From positions 13,835-77,834 of the forward strand of contig JBBAAM010000010.1 in NCBI GenBank assembly GCA_041658245.1: a DNA stretch of 64,000 nt, given 5' to 3'. The position numbers and the translations under genes were made by a program. How positions within the stretch are numbered: the first letter of the stretch is position 1; each line of letters opens with the position of its first letter. Positions 27,316 through 36,244 of this stretch are shown piece after piece. The notes under the pieces were generated by a model. That model was not told where the DNA came from, made no database searches, and was given only the letters and a program-made list of their open reading frames with translations. Source of the DNA: Fen-1258 sp041658245. GTDB taxonomy: Bacteria > Bacteroidota > Ignavibacteria > Ignavibacteriales > Melioribacteraceae.

Positions 27316-27414
27316 CAACTCTGAGCATCATTTTATTTAGCGATTCGAAAAATCGATAAAAGAAATCCTCAATTAACTCATTTTTCTAATATCAATTTTT
27401 ATCACCGTAAACAT

Positions 27415-27508
27415 CATTACTCCTTTAAAGTTATTTTGAGCGGCGTTCAAATCGATTACTTAACATCTTCTCAGGGAAAAAAAATAATATCATAAAGGAG
27501 TAGTAATG
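27415..27508 (+). promoter_or_regulatory. possible ribosome-site-sequestering hairpin ahead of the RRM gene
   Basis: CATTACTCCTTTA (27415-27427) is complementary to TAAAGGA plus GTAATG (27493-27499 and 27503-27508) with a 3-base GTA bulge. Alternatively ten bases pair without interruption (27418-27427 with 27493-27502). The 3' arm contains the Shine-Dalgarno AAAGGAG and the ATG of the RRM gene. In a transcript starting upstream of 27415 this would hide the start site, as in RNA thermometers or autoregulated leaders. Whether the transcript includes the 5' arm is unknown. Confidence 0.45.
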
Positions 27509-27838
27509 AATATCTATGTAGGTAATTTATCACAGCAAGCAAGTGATCAAGATCTAGAAGAACTTTTCAAAGAGTTCGGCGCTGTTACAAGCGTTAAAAT
27601 AATTCGAGATATGTTCACTGGCGAATCCAAGGGTTTTGCATTTGTTGAAATGAATGACAAAACTGCAGGAACAAAAGCAATTGAAGCTCTTAACACCAAA
27701 GAGCTTAAAGGTAAAAAAATTGTTGTTAACGAAGCTCGCCCTAAAACCGATAATAGACGCGGCGGCGGTGGTGGAAACCGTGGCGGTGGTGGCGGAAATC
27801 GTGGCGGCGGAAGCGGTGGCGGCGGAAGACGCTGGTAA
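27506..27838 (+). CDS. RRM-domain RNA-binding protein with glycine-rich tail
   Basis: 110 residues. One RNA recognition motif covers residues 1-80, with RNP2 IYVGNL and RNP1 KGFAFVEM. A tail of GGGGGNRGGG-type repeats ends in RRW. This is the single-RRM family of cyanobacteria and Bacteroidota, often cold-induced, and it binds single-stranded RNA as a chaperone. The ribosome site AAAGGAG is strong but can pair with an upstream arm. A terminator follows at 27932. Monocistronic. Confidence 0.93.
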   Translation: MNIYVGNLSQQASDQDLEELFKEFGAVTSVKIIRDMFTGESKGFAFVEMNDKTAGTKAIEALNTKELKGKKIVVNEARPKTDNRRGGGGGNRGGGGGNRGGGSGGGGRRW

Positions 27839-27931
27839 TCTTTTCTTTAATTTCTGATTATCATATATTAATCATGCCGTTAAGGCAATATTAATAAATA
27901 ATTATAGAGGGAAGATATTCCCACTACTTGC

Positions 27932-27967
27932 ATCCCGAAGTATTTAAACATATTTCGGGATTTTTAT
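27932..27967 (+). terminator. terminator downstream of the RRM gene
   Basis: Stem ATCCCGAA (27932-27939) and TTCGGGAT (27954-27961) with a 14-base loop, followed by a run of T. Confidence 0.75.
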
Positions 27968-28057
27968 TTTAAGGAGATAACAATAAATATTTTTCCGTTA
28001 GCCGCGGAATAATAACTCAACTCAAACGGTACAATAATATTTTGTACAGCTTTTTAT

Positions 28058-28135
28058 TTATGATTCTTCTTTCTTCGGCGTCCATTCTTTTAGAAAATTC
28101 ATGATCTTATCGTCATCATAGGATTTTTCTGATCT
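28058..28135 (-). pseudogene. 3'-end remnant of a thioredoxin-like gene
   Basis: On the minus strand the bases read EKSYDDDKIMNFLKEW followed by TPKKEES and a stop. This closely matches the last 24 residues of the intact thioredoxin-like protein at 31403-31888 (EKSYDAEKIMNFLKEW, then APRKEKS). DNA similarity extends a few bases past the stop. No thioredoxin core or CxxC precedes it, so it is a decayed fragment. Confidence 0.75.
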
Positions 28136-28185
28136 CTTGAAGATATTCTTTCTTTGTCAAAATGTTCATAGATAACCTCACTATT

Positions 28186-28252
28186 TTCGGTTACCTATAT
28201 TATGGCGCAACGACCTTTTTCTTATTCTCCTTCGGTTACCTTCTTTATGGCG
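28186..28252. repeat. pair of 22-base direct repeats
   Basis: TTCGGTTACCT plus TATGGCG blocks occur at 28186-28207 and 28231-28252, differing at about 3 of 22 positions and 45 bases apart. They lie between the thioredoxin remnant and aspS. The remaining bases of this gap (27968-28269), apart from the remnant, show no gene. Origin unknown. Confidence 0.5.
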
Positions 28253-28269
28253 TTATACGTAAGAATTAA

Positions 28270-30036
28270 TTACTTCAATTTTATATGAAGTTCGGTCAAT
28301 TGCTTATCATCAACATGTGAAGGTGAATCATCCATTAATGAAATACCACTAGAAGTTTTTGGAAATGCAATAACATCTCTTATTGATGATACACCGGCAA
28401 ATAGCATTGCTAATCTATCAAAACCAAATGCAATTCCTCCATGCGGAGGAGCGCCAAATTTAAACGCATTCATTAAAAATCCAAATTTTTCATTTGCTTC
28501 TTCTTCCCCTATTCCTAAAGCATCAAACATTTTAGATTGTAATTTAGAATCATGAATACGAATACTTCCCCCGGCAATTTCATTACCGTTTAGAACTAAA
28601 TCATAAGCACGAGCTTTTACTTTAGCAGGATCAGTTTCCATTAAAGACAGATCCTCTAATCTTGGAGAAGTGAAAGGATGATGCATAGCATAAAATCGTT
28701 TTGTCTCTTCATCCCACTCAAATAACGGAAATTCTGTAACCCAGAGAAGCGATGGTTTAGAATCCGGTTTGATTAATTCCATTCTTTTTGCCATTTCAAG
28801 ACGAAGAGCGCCCATGATCGAAAGCGTTTTTATTTTCTGTCCGGTTAAGATGAAAAGTAAATCTCCCGGTGCTGCATTCATTTTCTTAATAATATTTTGT
28901 TTTTCATCATCGGATAAAAATTTTGCTATTGGCGCTTCCAGGTCATTTTCTTTTACTCTCATCCAAATCAATCCGCCTGCACCAAGTTTTTTTACAAAAT
29001 CCGTAATTACATCAAGTTGATTGCGTGTATAATCGCCGCAATTCTTTGCTAGTAATCCTGTAACAATACCGTTGTTAGTAACAGAATCTTTGAAGACTCT
29101 AAAATCAGAGTTTTTGAATACATCATTCAGAGTAATCATTTCAAGATTGAAACGGAGATCCGGCTTATCGCTTCCGTATTTTTCCATTGCATTATCATAA
29201 CTCAAACGCGGAAGAGGCAAAGTAATTTCATAATTAAGAATTTTCTTAAAAAATTCTTTCATCAATCCTTCTACAATCTCAAAAACATCTTCTACATCCA
29301 CAAAAGACATTTCAACATCTATCTGTGTAAATTCATATTGACGGTCTGCTCTTAAATCTTCATCGCGAAAACATTTTACAATTTGAAAATATCGGTCAAG
29401 TCCGGCAACCATTAAGATTTGCTTATAAGTTTGCGGTGACTGTGGTAATGCGTAAAATTTTCCTTTATGCATTCTGCTTGGAACTAAAAAATCACGCGCA
29501 CCTTCAGGAGTACTTTTCATTAACACCGGAGTTTCAACTTCAACAAATCCGTTTTCATCAAAATATTTTCTTGTTATTTGATACATCTTATGGCGAAGCA
29601 GAAGATTTTTTTGCATTTCGTTTCGTCGCAGATCCAAAAAACGGTACTTCAACCGGAGATCTTCGTGTACATCAATCATATCCTCAATTGGAAATGGAGG
29701 AGTTTCTGAATGATTAAGAATAATAAGTTTATCTACCATAACATCTATTTGCCCGGTTGGTAATGCCGGGTTCTCTGTTCCTTCAGGGCGTTTTCTGACT
29801 ATTCCTTCTATAGATATTACATATTCACTTCTTAATTTTTTACCGTGTTCGTGTTCGTTGGAATTATAGGAAGGTTCAAAAACAATTTGCGTAATTCCGT
29901 GGCGGTCTCGCATCTCGATAAAAATTACACCGCCTAAATCGCGCCGAACTGCTACCCACCCGTTCAAAACTACATTTTGACCAATATTACTATCTCTTAG
30001 TTCTCCGCATGTATGTGTTCTTCTTTTGAAATTCAT
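28270..30036 (-). CDS. aspS: aspartyl-tRNA synthetase
   Basis: 588 residues, the normal length of the bacterial type. The N-terminal OB-fold binds the anticodon (VVLNGWVAVRRDLGGVIFIE). Class II motif 2 is visible as FRDEDLRADRQYEFTQID, and motif 3 as GIAFGFDRLAMLFAG. The bacterial GAD insertion lies between them (about 290-410). It charges tRNA-Asp, and the only tRNA-Asp of the window is 1 kb away. The ATG at 30036 begins MNFKRRTHTCGELR, as expected for the family. Confidence 0.97.
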   Translation of the reverse strand: MNFKRRTHTCGELRDSNIGQNVVLNGWVAVRRDLGGVIFIEMRDRHGITQIVFEPSYNSNEHEHGKKLRSEYVISIEGIVRKRPEGTENPALPTGQIDVMVDKLIILNHSETPPFPIEDMIDVHEDLRLKYRFLDLRRNEMQKNLLLRHKMYQITRKYFDENGFVEVETPVLMKSTPEGARDFLVPSRMHKGKFYALPQSPQTYKQILMVAGLDRYFQIVKCFRDEDLRADRQYEFTQIDVEMSFVDVEDVFEIVEGLMKEFFKKILNYEITLPLPRLSYDNAMEKYGSDKPDLRFNLEMITLNDVFKNSDFRVFKDSVTNNGIVTGLLAKNCGDYTRNQLDVITDFVKKLGAGGLIWMRVKENDLEAPIAKFLSDDEKQNIIKKMNAAPGDLLFILTGQKIKTLSIMGALRLEMAKRMELIKPDSKPSLLWVTEFPLFEWDEETKRFYAMHHPFTSPRLEDLSLMETDPAKVKARAYDLVLNGNEIAGGSIRIHDSKLQSKMFDALGIGEEEANEKFGFLMNAFKFGAPPHGGIAFGFDRLAMLFAGVSSIRDVIAFPKTSSGISLMDDSPSHVDDKQLTELHIKLK

Positions 30037-30173
30037 AAACCTTTTATAACTCCGTGATAAAATTTAGGGGCAAAGATAAACATTTAAGAAAGGGTATTCA
30101 AATTAGGGATCAGGCACGGTTTCTTAGAACGAGTTGAATTATATTTACAAGTAATTAATTCTTGAATAACAAA

Positions 30174-31316
30174 ATGAAGATCGTTGTTGATGAAAATATT
30201 CCTCAAGCCCGCGAAGCGTTTGACAGTTTAGGAGAATTAATATTTTCAAGCGGACGAAAAATCTCAAATGAGCTTTTAACTGATGTTGATGTCTTACTAG
30301 TTCGTTCAATCACTAATGTTGATGAAAAATTATTGACCGGTACAAATGTAAAATTTGTTGCCACCGCAACAGCCGGCACAGATCATATTGATAAAAAATA
30401 TCTAATTAGGAATAAAATAACCTTTGCCGATGCAGCTGGCTGCAATTCTTTTTCGGTTGCTGAATATTTGATTGCTGCTTTATCTAATATTTTCTCGAAT
30501 AATAATTTTTCTTTTAATGGAAAAAGTTTTGGCGCTGTTGGAATTGGTAATGTAGGAAGCAAGGTGGTTCGCTTTGCAAAATCACTCGGCTTTAACGTAC
30601 TGCAAAACGATCCGCCCCTGGAAAGAAAATTGGGTGTCAAAGATTTTGTACCTCTTGAAGATATTCTTCAATGCGATATTATTTCCTTTCATGTCCCTCT
30701 AAATTATTCCGGTGTTGATAAAACATTTCATTTACTGAATGAAGAAAATTTTAATCTAATAAAAAGCGGAACAATTTTAATTAACACGGCGCGCGGTGAA
30801 GTTGTTGATAACAAAGCTTTGAAAAAAAGATTACAAAACAAAAATGATCTAATTACAGTTCTAGATGTATGGGAGAATGAACCAAATATTGATTTTGAAT
30901 TACTAGAAAAAGTAAATCTTTGTTCGGCGCATATTGCGGGTTATTCGCTTGAAGGGAAAGTAAACGGAACTGAAATAATTTATAATAAACTTTGTGACTT
31001 CTTGGGCATTGCCCCGATTTGGAAAGCAGAATATCCATTAATTACAAACCCCGTCATTACTATTGATCATAATTCAACAATAGAAAAACTTTTAGATATA
31101 ATCATCAAACAAATTTATTCTATTGAACAAGATGATAACTTATTGCGCAACGGAATCAATTTAGCGGGGGATTTAAGATCAAAATATTTTGATGAGATTC
31201 GCAAAAATTATCATGTTCGGCGCGAGTTTAATAATTATACAGTCAAATTAACTTTTTCAGCTGCCGAATTAAAAAAGAAATTAGAAGCACTTCGTTTTAA
31301 GGTTATTGATAGTTAG
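30174..31316 (+). CDS. pdxB: erythronate-4-phosphate dehydrogenase
   Basis: 380 residues from the ATG at 30174 (MKIVVDENIPQA). An in-frame TTG four codons earlier is less likely because the family begins at this MKI. The D-2-hydroxyacid dehydrogenase fold shows VRSITNVDEKLL, the NAD-binding loop GIGNVGSKV, and the catalytic residues in NTARGEVVD (Arg), the DVWENEP glutamate, and the histidine of SAHIAGYSLEGK. AHIAGYSLEGK and the C-terminal dimerisation segment (FDEIRKNYHVRREF) are specific to PdxB. It acts in vitamin B6 synthesis (second step of the DXP-dependent route). Other pyridoxine genes are not in the window. Confidence 0.92.
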   Translation: MKIVVDENIPQAREAFDSLGELIFSSGRKISNELLTDVDVLLVRSITNVDEKLLTGTNVKFVATATAGTDHIDKKYLIRNKITFADAAGCNSFSVAEYLIAALSNIFSNNNFSFNGKSFGAVGIGNVGSKVVRFAKSLGFNVLQNDPPLERKLGVKDFVPLEDILQCDIISFHVPLNYSGVDKTFHLLNEENFNLIKSGTILINTARGEVVDNKALKKRLQNKNDLITVLDVWENEPNIDFELLEKVNLCSAHIAGYSLEGKVNGTEIIYNKLCDFLGIAPIWKAEYPLITNPVITIDHNSTIEKLLDIIIKQIYSIEQDDNLLRNGINLAGDLRSKYFDEIRKNYHVRREFNNYTVKLTFSAAELKKKLEALRFKVIDS

Positions 31317-31402
31317 TCTCATGCGTTGCCTAAAGGAAGAGGAGTCATTTTGTTTCTTCGTATTACCAAATAAGCTATCGAACAAGGCATTACGCTTTTT
31401 AT

Positions 31403-31888
31403 TTATGATTTTTCTTTCCTGGGCGCCCATTCTTTTAAGAAATTCATAATCTTTTCCGCATCATAAGATTTTTCTTCTTCTAACTCGCCAGTATTTTTAG
31501 AGAACAACAACGTTCCCTCCTTTTCTAAAATAAATATGTGAGGATAGCCGGCAACTTTGGGATATTGTACAAGAAATTTTTCGTTCTTGTTTTCCAGACT
31601 CCAATTTACTTTGAGCACCACAAAATTATCATGCATAAAATTCTTGAGTTCCGGGTGTGCATCTAAAAATCCGTCTAACCGATGACACCAAATGCACCAT
31701 TCCCCTCCAACGTCAAGCAAAATTCTTTTATTAGTTTTTTGTGCATCCACAACAACTTCTTTTAAGTCTTTGAATGGATCTCTTGCCGGATCGAATTTTG
31801 GGGTTGTACTTTCTGATTTATCTTGAGCTATTAAATTTGTTGTAAGAATAACAATTAACGCAAGAACAATAAATGATATTCTCTTCAT
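31403..31888 (-). CDS. secreted thioredoxin-like protein
   Basis: 161 residues with a signal peptide (ending NLIAQ). A thioredoxin fold follows, with an unusual active site EWCIWCHRLD (CxxC as CIWC followed by His), the type seen in DUF255 and thioredoxin_7 proteins. It probably works in the periplasm on disulfides or as a cytochrome/metal protein helper. It has no close operon partner. A 3' fragment of a paralogue survives at 28058-28135. The larger protein at 32492 has a related CHWCH site. Confidence 0.8.
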   Translation of the reverse strand: MKRISFIVLALIVILTTNLIAQDKSESTTPKFDPARDPFKDLKEVVVDAQKTNKRILLDVGGEWCIWCHRLDGFLDAHPELKNFMHDNFVVLKVNWSLENKNEKFLVQYPKVAGYPHIFILEKEGTLLFSKNTGELEEEKSYDAEKIMNFLKEWAPRKEKS

Positions 31889-31970
31889 ATTCTCCTCTAA
31901 TTTCTTAATCTAAAATTAATTTGAACATTATTATTGTTAAGTTGGTTATAATAAAAATAATGTTATTTTA

Positions 31971-32077
31971 ATTAAGGGTAGTTCCAAAAACTATCTTTTG
32001 TAAAAATTTAACGCAGAGAACGCAAAGAATACGCAAAGTCCGCAGAGAATATTGAAGTTTTTAGAACCACCCTTAAT
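31971..32077. mobile_element. MITE-like element with 22-base terminal inverted repeats
   Basis: The ends (31971-31992 and 32056-32077) are inverted copies of each other at 20 of 22 positions. Each carries an ATTAAGGG outer end and an AAAAACT inner end. The 63-base interior (aacgcagag, aacgcaaag, tacgcaaag, ccgcagag) has a degenerate internal repeat and no coding potential. It lies in the 278-base gap between the thioredoxin-like gene and the GlsB-like gene. No target-site duplication is obvious. Confidence 0.6.
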
Positions 32078-32166
32078 AGAAACATGCTGTACAAATCATC
32101 AATCACAACTTTATTGTTGATATTTTTTTGTTTAGATTAATTTTGTAGAACATCATCGAGGTTTAT

Positions 32167-32451
32167 ATGTCGTTATTTGGATTTCTTTTTCTTCTGCTGA
32201 TTGCTTCCATATGCGGGGCAATCGGTCAAAGTCTTGCCGGATATTCGTTAGGCGGATGTTTCGTTTCAATAATTGTTGGATTTATCGGTGCATGGCTCGG
32301 CCCTTTAATTGCTAAAGAACTTGAATTACCAATGTTCTACACAATTAATATTCAAGGAAGGGATTTCCCGGTTGTTTGGTCAATAATTGGTTCAGCATTG
32401 TTTGCTCTTGTTGTCGGTTCAATTTCAAGAGGACGCAAACAGCATTCATAG
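32167..32451 (+). CDS. GlsB/YeaQ/YmgE-type small membrane protein
   Basis: 94 residues with three transmembrane segments and glycine-rich helices (ICGAIGQSLAGYSLGGCF, SIIVGFIGAWLGPLIA, SIIGSALFALVVGSI). It ends in the basic tail SRGRKQHS. This is the transglycosylase-associated (GlsB/YeaQ) family, stress-linked inner-membrane proteins of unknown mechanism. It lies 40 bases before the DUF255 gene, probably in one transcript. Confidence 0.82.
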   Translation: MSLFGFLFLLLIASICGAIGQSLAGYSLGGCFVSIIVGFIGAWLGPLIAKELELPMFYTINIQGRDFPVVWSIIGSALFALVVGSISRGRKQHS

Positions 32452-32491
32452 TTATTTATTATTAATAAGATCATCTTGAAAGTTTTATTTA

Positions 32492-34585
32492 ATGATATCA
32501 CTAAATAAAAGCCCTAACCGTCTTATCAACGAAAAAAGTCCCTACCTATTACAACATGCACACAATCCTGTTGATTGGTTCCCCTGGAGTGAAGAAGCGT
32601 TTGATAAAGCCCGCAGAGAAAACAAGCCGATATTTTTATCAATCGGTTATTCCACTTGCCATTGGTGTCATGTGATGGAACACGAATCATTTGAAGATAT
32701 TGAAACTGCAGTATTAATGAACAAAGTTTTTATTTCTATTAAAGTGGATCGAGAAGAACGGCCCGATATTGATAACATTTACATGACCGTTTGTCAAATG
32801 ATGACCGGAAGCGGCGGTTGGCCTCTCTCTATTGTAATGACTCCGGACAAAAAACCATTTTTCAGCGGAACGTATTTTCCTAAAGAAAGCAGATACGGCA
32901 GAATTGGCTTCAAAGAATTAATAAATAATATTAATGAATCATGGTTAAATAAAAGAATTGAAATTGAAACCAGCGCTGATGAGCTTACAAATTATCTTCA
33001 AAACATTAATAACTCCGCCGGTGTATCGGTAAAATTAAATCCTGATATTCTCAACATAGCATATAATAATTTTGAAAAACGATTTGATCCTGTTAACGGC
33101 GGATTCGGGAGTTCGCCTAAATTTCCTTCTCCTCATAATTTAATGTTCCTGCTTCGTTACTGGAAAAGAACCGGTGATAATAAAGCATTGGAGATCGTTA
33201 CAAAAACTCTTACTGAAATGCGTAAGGGTGGAATTTTTGATCATCTCGGTTTTGGTTTTCATAGATATTCAACCGATAGCAATTGGCTTGTTCCCCACTT
33301 TGAAAAAATGCTTTACGATCAAGCACTTCTGATAATGGCATATACCGAAGTTTATCAAGCGACACAAAATATTGATTTCAAAAAGACGGCAGAGGAAATC
33401 ATTCATTATATATTACGTGATATGATCTCTCCGGAAGGAGGATTCTACTCTGCTGAGGATGCCGATAGTGAGGGTGTGGAAGGTAAATTTTATTTATGGA
33501 CTGAAGAAGAGTTGTTCAAACTACTTGGGCAGGATGATGCAAATCTTGTCTTCAAAGTTTTCAATACTAATCCTCAGGGGAATTTTCAAGATGAGGCAGC
33601 AGGTAAATCTTCCGGTGAAAATATTTTACATCTATCTAAATCATTAGATGAAATAGCAACAAATCTTGACATAGATAAAAACAGTTTTATTCAGAAATTA
33701 GAATCCATCCGTCATAAATTATTTAATGAAAGAGAAAAGAGAGCTCGTCCATACAAAGACGATAAAATATTAACAGACTGGAACGGATTAATGATTGCGG
33801 CACTTGCAAGAGCCGGAAGTATTTTTGACAATAACAATTATATCGCAGCGGCAGAAGAAAGTTATTCTTTTATTGAAAAATATTTGACGAACAAAGACGG
33901 TAAATTATTACACAGATATCGGGATGGTGACGCCAATATTACCGGTAATCTTGATGATTATGCTTTTATGATTTGGGGGATGATTGAATTGTACGAAGCG
34001 ACTTTCAAAGCAAGTTATATAATTAAAGCAGTTGAGCTAACCGACACTGTTCTAAAACATTTTTGGGAAGAATCGAACGGAGGATTTTTCTTTACTCCGG
34101 ATTTCGGCGAAAAGCTTTTAGTGCGGACTAAAGAAATTTATGACGGCGCTATTCCTTCCGGTAATTCAGTTATGTTTTATAATTTGATCCGCATTGCAAG
34201 AGTAACGTCAGTTTCTATTTATGAAGTTTATGCAAATAACCTATTGGATTATTTCTCAGACTCTGTTCAGAAAGCCCCTTCAAGCACATCACTTTTCCTT
34301 TCTGCTTATGAATTTATGATTGGTCCGAGTTACGAGATCATTATAGCCGGTAATAGAAAAGATCCCGAGACACAAAATATTATCAATTCAATTAGACAAA
34401 AGTTTATTCCCAATAAGGTATTATTGCTAAAAGATTCAACAGACTTAGATTATTCTCTGCCATATTTAAATTCTTACATCCAGATTAATTCAAAACCGAC
34501 TATTTATATCTGCAAAAACTTTATTTGTAATTTACCAACAACTAATCTTAACGAAGCGCTTCTATTACTGGAAATCTCTAAGTGA
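32492..34585 (+). CDS. yyaL: DUF255 thioredoxin-domain protein (YyaL/SPATA20 family)
   Basis: 697 residues. The N-terminal thioredoxin-like domain carries the family signature LINEKSPYLLQHAHNPVDW and the active site YSTCHWCHVMEHESF (cysteines near 56 and 59). It is followed by KVDREERPDID and GGWPLSIVMTPD. A long alpha/alpha barrel similar to N-acylglucosamine epimerase/glycosidase folds occupies about 190-600 (KFPSPHNLMFLLRYW, DWNGLMIAALARAG, GNLDDYAFMIWG). The function is poorly known, perhaps redox control of a sugar-processing domain. Full length, cytoplasmic. Confidence 0.9.
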   Translation: MISLNKSPNRLINEKSPYLLQHAHNPVDWFPWSEEAFDKARRENKPIFLSIGYSTCHWCHVMEHESFEDIETAVLMNKVFISIKVDREERPDIDNIYMTVCQMMTGSGGWPLSIVMTPDKKPFFSGTYFPKESRYGRIGFKELINNINESWLNKRIEIETSADELTNYLQNINNSAGVSVKLNPDILNIAYNNFEKRFDPVNGGFGSSPKFPSPHNLMFLLRYWKRTGDNKALEIVTKTLTEMRKGGIFDHLGFGFHRYSTDSNWLVPHFEKMLYDQALLIMAYTEVYQATQNIDFKKTAEEIIHYILRDMISPEGGFYSAEDADSEGVEGKFYLWTEEELFKLLGQDDANLVFKVFNTNPQGNFQDEAAGKSSGENILHLSKSLDEIATNLDIDKNSFIQKLESIRHKLFNEREKRARPYKDDKILTDWNGLMIAALARAGSIFDNNNYIAAAEESYSFIEKYLTNKDGKLLHRYRDGDANITGNLDDYAFMIWGMIELYEATFKASYIIKAVELTDTVLKHFWEESNGGFFFTPDFGEKLLVRTKEIYDGAIPSGNSVMFYNLIRIARVTSVSIYEVYANNLLDYFSDSVQKAPSSTSLFLSAYEFMIGPSYEIIIAGNRKDPETQNIINSIRQKFIPNKVLLLKDSTDLDYSLPYLNSYIQINSKPTIYICKNFICNLPTTNLNEALLLLEISK

Positions 34586-34699
34586 ATCCTCTGTTGTTCT
34601 CTGCGTAATATTTTACGCTTAGTAATAGGCCATCCTTTGATTCGAACAATTTTATAAATATTTTCAACACAAAATAATTCTACATTAACTGAGATTAAT

Positions 34700-36130
34700 A
34701 TGAAACTGCAAAAAAATTTATTTCTTATTTCTGTATTCTTATTTCTAAGCGTTCCCATTTACGCGCAAATCAAAAAAGAAGAACTGATGAAGACAGTTGA
34801 GTTCCTTGCAAGCAAAGAACTTGCGGGAAGACTTCCCGGCAGTGACGGCTACACCAAAGCGGCTAATTTCATGGCGGGAGAATTATCTAAATTAAAAATA
34901 AAACCGGGTGGCAATGATAACTATTTTCAAAAATTAAAAGTTGAATACAATGAAATATTAGCTCCCGAACATTTTTCTGTTATTAAAGATGGAAAGACGA
35001 TCAATTATAAAATTGGTGATGATTATGCCTATCGCGGATTTACCGGTGCCGGTAATTTTACAGCTCCGGTTGTTTTCTGCGGATATGGTTTATCTCAGTC
35101 TGAATTAGGTTATGATGATTACTCCGGAATAGATGTTAAAGGAAAAGTTGTTCTCGCATTTAAGTACAATCCAAAATGGAACATTGACGGAAAAAATTTT
35201 ATAAACGGAAATCCGCGTGAGAAAGCTATTGTTGCGGCTAATCATGGTGCTATTGGAATATTATTCGTTTCCTTTCCAAACGATGCGGAACCGCAGAGAC
35301 CAATTGGAAGCGTTATACACGGCGAAGGTGAACAAATGATAAACTTCCCGGAAACACATATTGATCTGCCTGTTGCAGATGAAATACTTAGCGGAAGTAG
35401 ACATACATTAAAAGATCTGCAGACATTAATTGATTCAACAAAAAAACCATATTCGATACAGCTCGTTTCGAAAGTTGATATTGAAGTACACACTAAATAT
35501 GAAAAAGAAAAAGAAGTAGTAAATGTTGTTGGAATGATCGAAGGAAGAGATCCCGATCTAAAGAATGAGTATTTGATCATCGGTGCGCATCTTGATCATG
35601 TTGGCAGTCAAGCGGGTAAAATTTATTTCCCGGGTGCTAACGATAACGCATCAGGTTCTGCTGCTTTACTTCAAATTGCACGTGAATTTTCCAGAACTAA
35701 AGAAAAACCGAAGCGTTCAATTATTTTTGTCTTTTTCGCCGGTGAAGAACAGGGATTGTACGGTTCAAAATATTTTTCGGATAATATGAAATTCTCAAAA
35801 GAAAAAGTTAAAGCAATGATAAATCTTGATTGTATCGGTTATGGCGATAGTATTCAAATCGGCGGAGGTGAAAGTGCGCCAACTTTCTGGAATATTGCTA
35901 AACAGATTGATAACGGGAATGATAAACTTTTAGTAACAAGAACCTGGAAAGGCGGTGGTGCAGATGCAGAACCATTCTACGAAAAGGGAATACAAACTTT
36001 ATACTTTGTTACAACAAACAGTTACAAACATCTTCACATGCTTTCCGATAAACCCGAAACACTAAATCAAAATCTATTCGAAGCAATTACAAAATTAGCA
36101 TTTATGACAATTGCATATATTGCTGAATAA
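34700..36130 (+). CDS. secreted M28-family metallopeptidase with PA domain
   Basis: 476 residues with a signal peptide (ending IYAQ). A protease-associated domain lies near 110-235 (PVVFCGYGLSQ, KGKVVLAFKYNP). The M28 di-zinc domain shows ligands in GAHLDHVG (H296), GANDNASG (Asp), FAGEEQGLYGS (Glu pair), INLDCIGYGD (Asp) and the last histidine in SYKHLHMLS. It is probably a periplasmic or extracellular aminopeptidase. A 3'-end remnant of a paralogue is at 43098-43166. REP palindromes begin 8 bases after the stop. Confidence 0.9.
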   Translation: MKLQKNLFLISVFLFLSVPIYAQIKKEELMKTVEFLASKELAGRLPGSDGYTKAANFMAGELSKLKIKPGGNDNYFQKLKVEYNEILAPEHFSVIKDGKTINYKIGDDYAYRGFTGAGNFTAPVVFCGYGLSQSELGYDDYSGIDVKGKVVLAFKYNPKWNIDGKNFINGNPREKAIVAANHGAIGILFVSFPNDAEPQRPIGSVIHGEGEQMINFPETHIDLPVADEILSGSRHTLKDLQTLIDSTKKPYSIQLVSKVDIEVHTKYEKEKEVVNVVGMIEGRDPDLKNEYLIIGAHLDHVGSQAGKIYFPGANDNASGSAALLQIAREFSRTKEKPKRSIIFVFFAGEEQGLYGSKYFSDNMKFSKEKVKAMINLDCIGYGDSIQIGGGESAPTFWNIAKQIDNGNDKLLVTRTWKGGGADAEPFYEKGIQTLYFVTTNSYKHLHMLSDKPETLNQNLFEAITKLAFMTIAYIAE

Positions 36131-36137
36131 TGTATCT

Positions 36138-36163
36138 GTAGGGAACGCAAACTTTGCGTTCCT
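36138..36163. repeat. REP palindrome 1 (upstream of RAYT)
   Basis: GTAGGGAACGCAAA-C-TTTGCGTTCC, at least a 10-base perfect stem. First of a family with outer ends GTAGGG and CCCTAC. Confidence 0.8.
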
Positions 36164-36179
36164 AAATAAAACATGATGA

Positions 36180-36205
36180 AAGGATGCAAAATTTGCATCC
36201 CCTAC
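36180..36205. repeat. REP palindrome 2 (upstream of RAYT)
   Basis: GGATGCAAA-A-TTTGCATCC followed by CCTAC, 16 bases after the first palindrome. The pair forms the left border of the transposase unit. Confidence 0.8.
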
Positions 36206-36244
36206 GGATTGTAGCAATAATTAAATTATTGGGGGATTAATTTT

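Noticed and set aside
27376..27420. 14-codon minus-strand frame with its own AAGGAG and ATG, mirror of the RRM start
   Set aside because: Too short and without any recognisable feature; more simply explained as one arm of the inverted repeat.
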